From: an uncultured Clostridia bacterium
GTDB taxonomy: Bacteria > Bacillota_A > Clostridia > TANB77 > CAG-508
Length of the DNA stretch: 8,750 nucleotides
NCBI GenBank assembly: GCA_944388685.1
Contig: CALXJS010000059.1
Coordinates: 1-8,750, forward strand
Direction: 5' to 3'
Both the position numbers and the translations under genes were made by a program. The notes beneath the pieces were generated by a model, which was not told the DNA's origin, did no database searches, and saw nothing but the letters and a program-made list of their open reading frames with translations. Positions 5,980 to 8,750 of this stretch are shown here, in pieces (the first letter of the stretch is position 1; each line of letters opens with the position of its first letter).

Positions 5980-7123
5980 AGAAAAAATGGATGAAATTAT
6001 GAAAAAAGCACGAATGAAAATAGCTGTATCCAAATTTGAAGAAGGAGAATATAAAATGCCCAAAAGAAACTTATTAAAATTGGTAGCAACATTTGTATTA
6101 ACGATTGGAATGACATTTGGACTTGTATATGCTGGAAATACTGTATATGAAAAAATCTGGAAAGAACCAAAGGCATATAAAATAAATCAGGAAATCACAG
6201 AAGAAGAGAAGGCACAATGCATATCAGAAACAGAAGCAGAAGAAATTGCAAAAGCATATTTAAAGAAGATTGGTTATACAGATGAAAATATAGGACAAAT
6301 TGAACTATATAAAGATAATTTATCACAAGAAAATATATGGGCAATGAGTTCAGATTTAGGCACAATTCGAATAGACGCCAATACTGGAAAACTAAGATCT
6401 GTTAGCATGCCAGTTAGAGAAGGAAGTATTCCTTACAATTATGGTATTAGTCGAGAAGAAGCAAGAGAAGTAGCATATACATTATTAGAAAAATATAAGC
6501 CAATAGGTGATACAGGAGAATATGAATTAGTTAGTTTGAAAAGAAATGCAGGCAAGGATGAAGATGCCTATATTTGGTATGCGGAATTTTATAAAAAGTA
6601 TGGAGATTTATATAATGCATCAGAAAGCATACAAATAGGATGGATTTCAACAAGCAATATTTTATATTCTTTAGATATAAAACAAAATCCTTATGAGAAT
6701 AATGAAGAAAAAATTAGCAAAGAAGAAGCAATTCAAATTGCAAAAGAAAAAGATGAACAAATTGAAACTGTTAGAGAAATACAAGAAGTAAAAGCAGAAA
6801 TTAGAATTAAACAAATGAATGAAGAAGTATATTTAAGAGAAAATTTGAAAGAGAACTATGGAAATTTAATGTTGAATATGGAAAAGGTGGAAGGGGATAG
6901 GTATCGATATAAAGATGATGCAGTTATGTATAAAACAGAAGAAAGGGTTAGAAAAGTATGGTGTGTCGTTATAACATATAATATAGAAGAAAGTGGATAT
7001 TTATCAGCATTTACATATTATGTAGATAGCACAACGGGAGAAATTATAGGTGGAAGTGCCGGAGATGTGATAATATCGGAAGAAGCAATTAGAAATGATA
7101 CAAATAATGTAATTGAAAAATAA
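5972..7123 (+). CDS. Membrane-anchored protein with PepSY-like repeats, probable anti-sigma factor
   Basis: This 383-residue protein has a short charged cytoplasmic N-terminus (1-33), one membrane segment (about 34-54, LLKLVATFVLTIGMTFGLVYA) and a large extracytoplasmic region. That region contains three repeats, each opening with a similar helix: ISETEAEEIAKAYLKK (84-99), ISREEAREVAYTLLEK (159-174) and ISKEEAIQIAKEK (248-260). Two end in the PepSY-type strand-turn DANTGKL (135-141) and VDSTTGEIIGG (351-361). It overlaps the sigma gene by 8 bp and has its own ribosome binding site (AAAAAGGGGG, 5952-5961). The small inner domain, membrane anchor and coupling to an ECF sigma gene fit an anti-sigma factor that holds the sigma factor at the membrane. 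No zinc-type anti-sigma motif is visible, so the inhibitory role is inference. A terminator follows. Confidence 0.75.
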   Translation: MDEEKMDEIMKKARMKIAVSKFEEGEYKMPKRNLLKLVATFVLTIGMTFGLVYAGNTVYEKIWKEPKAYKINQEITEEEKAQCISETEAEEIAKAYLKKIGYTDENIGQIELYKDNLSQENIWAMSSDLGTIRIDANTGKLRSVSMPVREGSIPYNYGISREEAREVAYTLLEKYKPIGDTGEYELVSLKRNAGKDEDAYIWYAEFYKKYGDLYNASESIQIGWISTSNILYSLDIKQNPYENNEEKISKEEAIQIAKEKDEQIETVREIQEVKAEIRIKQMNEEVYLRENLKENYGNLMLNMEKVEGDRYRYKDDAVMYKTEERVRKVWCVVITYNIEESGYLSAFTYYVDSTTGEIIGGSAGDVIISEEAIRNDTNNVIEK

Positions 7124-7165
7124 AAATGGAAAAACAAAAAATATATAAAAATTTTGATTTGTATG

Positions 7166-7217
7166 AAATGAACCCTAATTATTAAACTTCTTTGTTTAAT
7201 AATTGAGGTTCATTTTT
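7166..7217 (+). terminator. Terminator of the sigma/PepSY operon
   Basis: AAATGAACC (7166-7174) pairs with GGTTCATTT (7207-7215) and AATTATTAAAC (7177-7187) pairs with GTTTAATAATT (7194-7204), separated by one mismatch and one G-T pair. The loop has six bases and five Ts end at 7217. The stem of about 22 bp is unusually long for a terminator. Confidence 0.9.
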
Positions 7218-7224
7218 CTTGTAT

Positions 7225-7254
7225 AGGAACTTATTAAAAATAATTGCATATACT
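7225..7254 (+). promoter_or_regulatory. Putative mother-cell (sigma-E type) promoter for cwlJ-gerQ
   Basis: CATATACT (7247-7254) matches the Bacillus sigma-E -10 consensus CATACAMT at 7 of 8 positions. Fourteen bases upstream, AGGAACTT (7225-7232) is a partial match to the -35. Transcription would begin about 100 bp before cwlJ. A mother-cell sporulation promoter fits the coat and cortex roles of the genes downstream. Confidence 0.5.
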
Positions 7255-7271
7255 TTATTATTAGAAGTGAA

Positions 7272-7327
7272 TGGTTGAAAAATAATTATAATTTGACACA
7301 ATTAAAATTAAATTCTTTTCCAACCAA
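7272..7327. repeat. Hairpin in the cwlJ leader
   Basis: TGGTTG (7272-7277) pairs with CAACCA (7322-7327), with a loosely paired A/T-rich interior. It shares the word TTGAAAAATAATT with the hairpin before pheT. It lies upstream of the cwlJ ribosome binding site (7342-7349), so it would not obviously block translation. Confidence 0.45.
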
Positions 7328-7357
7328 GCTTTGAAAAATATGGAAGGAATGAAGGAA

Positions 7358-7805
7358 ATGGCATATTCAGATAGAGAATTAATTGCGAGAATCGTGCAAT
7401 GTGAAGCACGGTGGAGAAGGCGATAATGGTATGAAAGCAGTAGCAAGCGTTATTTTAAACAGAGTAAATGTATCAGATGGGGAATATGCAAGAATATCAC
7501 AAGGCGGTAACGTCAGAAATATTATTTTCCAACCGGGACAATTTGATTGTGCAACAGAAACCTTATTCAATCGATACAATCCACAGAATATCTATAACAT
7601 GAACCCAACAGAAGAACATTATTACATAGCGGATTGGGCATTAGCAGGAAATCAATTAAATGAAATAGGAGAATGTCTGTGGTATTTAAATCCATTTAAA
7701 CCTAGTTGTGATACAACATTTCCACGAAATGGTTCTGGAACGTTTCATACAAGACTTGGAGAACATTGTTTTTATCGTCCGACAAGTCAATATGCAAACA
7801 CATAA
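7358..7805 (+). pseudogene. cwlJ: Spore cortex-lytic enzyme CwlJ-type, interrupted by a frameshift
   Basis: CwlJ belongs to the SleB/CwlJ hydrolase_2 family and breaks down cortex peptidoglycan during germination. The reading frame from ATG 7358 (ribosome binding site GGAAGGAA, 7342-7349) encodes 17 residues, MAYSDRELIARIVQCEA, then runs out of frame to a TAA at 7424. The family sequence resumes in the next frame at 7410 with GGEGDNGMKAVASVILNRV and continues to 7805 through FQPGQFDCAT, IADWALAGN, GECLWYLNP and FHTRLGEHCFY. Removing one base, most simply the C at 7409, restores a 148-residue protein of normal length and sequence. The break lies one codon after the Glu expected to be catalytic (CEA), so neither fragment has a whole active site. 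It may be a real inactivating mutation or a sequencing error. The alternative TTG start at 7383 gives an N-terminus unlike the family. gerQ follows 26 bp later. Confidence 0.88.
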
Positions 7806-7831
7806 TCATTATGAAATAAAGGAGGTTCATT

Positions 7832-8164
7832 ATGCCAGATGAAAGACAAGACAAAAGAGAAAATAGGAATGTAACCATTAATCAAGACTCACCAGAAATT
7901 TTAACAAATTCCATTTATACACCAGCCTTCTTACGAGAACAAATTGGAAAACTCATGAGAGTAGAATTTTTAATAGGTACTAACAATTTAGTAGATAGAA
8001 TTGGGATATTAGAAGATGTTGGAGCAAGCTATATTTTATTACGTTCATTAGAAAGTGATACGATTACCTATTGTGACATTTATTCTATTAAATTTATTAC
8101 CATATCTAATAGAAGAATTAATAATTTTATGAATAATGGATATGGTGGATATAACTATTATTAA
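7832..8164 (+). CDS. gerQ: Spore coat protein GerQ
   Basis: GerQ is a mother-cell-made coat protein required for CwlJ to be positioned in the spore coat, and so for germination triggered by calcium-dipicolinate. The 110-residue product has a polar, charged N-terminus (1-25) and the GerQ domain at about 29-95: a helix, YTPAFLREQIGKLMRVEF, then beta strands GILEDVGASYILLRS and CDIYSIKFITIS. The tail is rich in Gly, Tyr and Asn (NNGYGGYNYY), as in other coat proteins. It is shorter than the Bacillus subtilis protein, mainly because the long N-terminal region is missing. The ribosome binding site AAAGGAGGT (7818-7826) is strong. Its place 26 bp after cwlJ supports both identifications; a terminator begins directly after the stop codon. 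Confidence 0.88.
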   Translation: MPDERQDKRENRNVTINQDSPEILTNSIYTPAFLREQIGKLMRVEFLIGTNNLVDRIGILEDVGASYILLRSLESDTITYCDIYSIKFITISNRRINNFMNNGYGGYNYY

Positions 8165-8165
8165 A

Positions 8166-8187
8166 GTGTCCTTTTGGGGACATTTTT
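8166..8187 (+). terminator. Terminator of cwlJ-gerQ
   Basis: TGTCC (8167-8171) pairs with GGACA (8178-8182) around a short T/G loop, followed by five Ts (8183-8187). It begins two bases after the gerQ stop and forms the left end of the long fold-back element. Confidence 0.75.
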
Positions 8188-8407
8188 ATTATATTATTTC
8201 ATTAAAAGCAAATGTAGTAAATTTTATTCATTACTCGGCGAGCATTGCAGAATAAATAAATTCTAAAATTATCAAGCAGGCACCTCTCAAAGAAAATTTG
8301 AGATTCTCCTACTTGATAATTTAAGAATTTCTAATATTCTTCCATTTGCATTCGTAATTTCATAAAATTTACTACATTTGCTTTTTTTTCTAAAAAATAA
8401 TTTCATA

Positions 8408-8450
8408 GAAAAATGTCCCAAACAGAAACGTTCCCAAAAGGACATTTTTC
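8408..8450. terminator. Terminator-like hairpin at the right end of the fold-back element
   Basis: GAAAAATGTCC (8408-8418) is the exact reverse complement of GGACATTTTTC (8440-8450), with a 21-base loop containing AACGTT. T runs on both strands would allow termination in either direction. It would insulate ylxM, whose promoter starts 11 bp further on. Confidence 0.65.
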
Positions 8451-8460
8451 AAAAAAACTA

Positions 8461-8489
8461 TTGACAAATTGAAAAAAATAGTGTAAAGT
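8461..8489 (+). promoter_or_regulatory. Sigma-A promoter of ylxM
   Basis: A perfect -35 TTGACA (8461-8466), a 17-bp spacer and a -10 TAAAGT (8484-8489, 4 of 6 to consensus) lie about 35 bp before the ylxM start codon. This is the clearest vegetative promoter in the window. Confidence 0.8.
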
Positions 8490-8523
8490 ATATTAGCATT
8501 ACATTTTAAAGGAGTCGTTATTT

Positions 8524-8750
8524 ATGGAGAAAAATGTAGAAATCAGTATTTTATGTGATTTATATGGAAAATTATTAACTGAAAAACAATTTGAATTCAT
8601 AAATGACTACTATAATAATGACTTGTCTTTATCAGAAATTGCAGAAAACAATGACATTACAAGACAAGCTGTTAGAGATATCATCAAAAAGGGGGAAAAG
8701 AAGCTTTTTGAATATGAAGAAAAGCTATTGTTTATGAAAAGGATGTTAAA
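8524..8750 (+). CDS. ylxM: YlxM-type helix-turn-helix protein, 3' end beyond the window
   Basis: The first 75 residues are present; the frame is open to the window edge. It starts MEKNVEISILCDLYGKLLT, followed by EKQFEFINDYYNNDLSLSEIAE and the helix-turn-helix core ITRQAVRDIIKKGEKKLFEYEEKL. Here the middle stretch is given by overlapping pieces EKQFEFINDYYNNDLSLSE and LSLSEIAENNDITRQAVRD. This is the pattern of the YlxM/UPF0122 family, small sigma-region-4-like proteins of about 110 residues, usually encoded just before ffh (signal recognition particle GTPase) and linked to its expression. The ribosome binding site AAAGGAG (8508-8514) lies nine bases before the ATG. ffh is expected beyond the right edge. 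Confidence 0.9.
   Translation, partial: MEKNVEISILCDLYGKLLTEKQFEFINDYYNNDLSLSEIAENNDITRQAVRDIIKKGEKKLFEYEEKLLFMKRML

Larger units (their letters stand above)
8166..8450. repeat. Long fold-back element with inverted terminator-like ends
   Basis: The 358-bp gap between gerQ and ylxM has no gene. GGGACATTTTT (8177-8187) is the exact reverse complement of 8409-8419. A perfect 24-bp inverted repeat lies at 8204-8227 and 8362-8385. Inside it, AAATTCT/AGAATTT (8258-8264/8324-8330), AAATTATCAAG/CTTGATAATTT (8266-8276/8312-8322) and TCTCAAA/TTTGAGA (8285-8291/8297-8303) all share a centre at 8294, within one base of the 24-bp pair. The right end carries an inverted copy of the left terminator, with about 15 extra bases in its loop. 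The design matches that of 5155-5344, although the sequences differ. Confidence 0.88.

Noticed and set aside
7400..7415. Programmed +1 frameshift in cwlJ
   Set aside because: No slippery re-pairing is obvious when GCA shifts by +1 and no stop codon or stimulatory structure was seen at the site. Mutation or sequencing error is simpler.
7261..7579. Minus-strand open frames opposite cwlJ
   Set aside because: They are antisense shadows of a recognised family and lack plausible ribosome binding sites.
7383..7805. cwlJ beginning at TTG 7383 as an intact gene
   Set aside because: The first nine residues from that start do not resemble the family, while the frame from 7358 supplies the exact missing N-terminus and has a ribosome binding site.

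Overview
The window is strongly AT-rich DNA with A/T-ending codons and strong AGGAGG-type ribosome binding sites. It carries a T-box leader and the spore genes cwlJ-gerQ. I infer an endospore-forming, low-GC Firmicute, most likely an uncultured Clostridia-type bacterium. No genus can be named from the sequence alone. Every gene lies on the + strand.

Layout. (1) Positions 1-325 hold a promoter and a phenylalanine-specific T-box leader ending in an intrinsic terminator. (2) Positions 326-667 contain no gene; they hold a dense array of stem-loops that looks like two tandem copies, plus a stub, of a three-hairpin module. (3) Positions 724-5151 are the phenylalanyl-tRNA synthetase operon: an unrecognised small basic protein, pheS, a second unrecognised small protein, and pheT, with hairpins in the gaps on both sides of the second small gene. 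(4) Positions 5155-5344 form a 190-bp palindrome whose two ends are inverted copies of a terminator hairpin. (5) Positions 5428-7123 encode an ECF-like sigma factor overlapping a membrane protein with PepSY-like repeats, probably its anti-sigma factor. (6) Positions 7166-8187 hold a terminator, a probable sporulation promoter, a frameshifted cwlJ (spore cortex hydrolase), gerQ (its spore-coat partner) and a terminator. (7) Positions 8166-8450 form a second long fold-back element, again with terminator-like ends. (8) From 8524 a sigma-A-type promoter drives ylxM, which runs off the right edge; ffh would be expected next.

How the parts work together. The T-box senses uncharged tRNA-Phe and lets transcription continue into the operon that makes the PheS/PheT synthetase. 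The two small genes would share that control. The sigma/PepSY pair looks like a self-contained envelope-signalling unit. CwlJ and GerQ act together in spore germination, but the cwlJ reading frame is broken one codon after its probable catalytic glutamate.

The most unusual feature is the intergenic DNA. Nearly every gap of about 100 bp or more contains a long inverted repeat. Two are fold-back elements of about 190-280 bp made of inverted terminator copies, and one is a compound tandem hairpin array. This looks like a family, or several families, of extragenic palindromic elements of undetermined origin.
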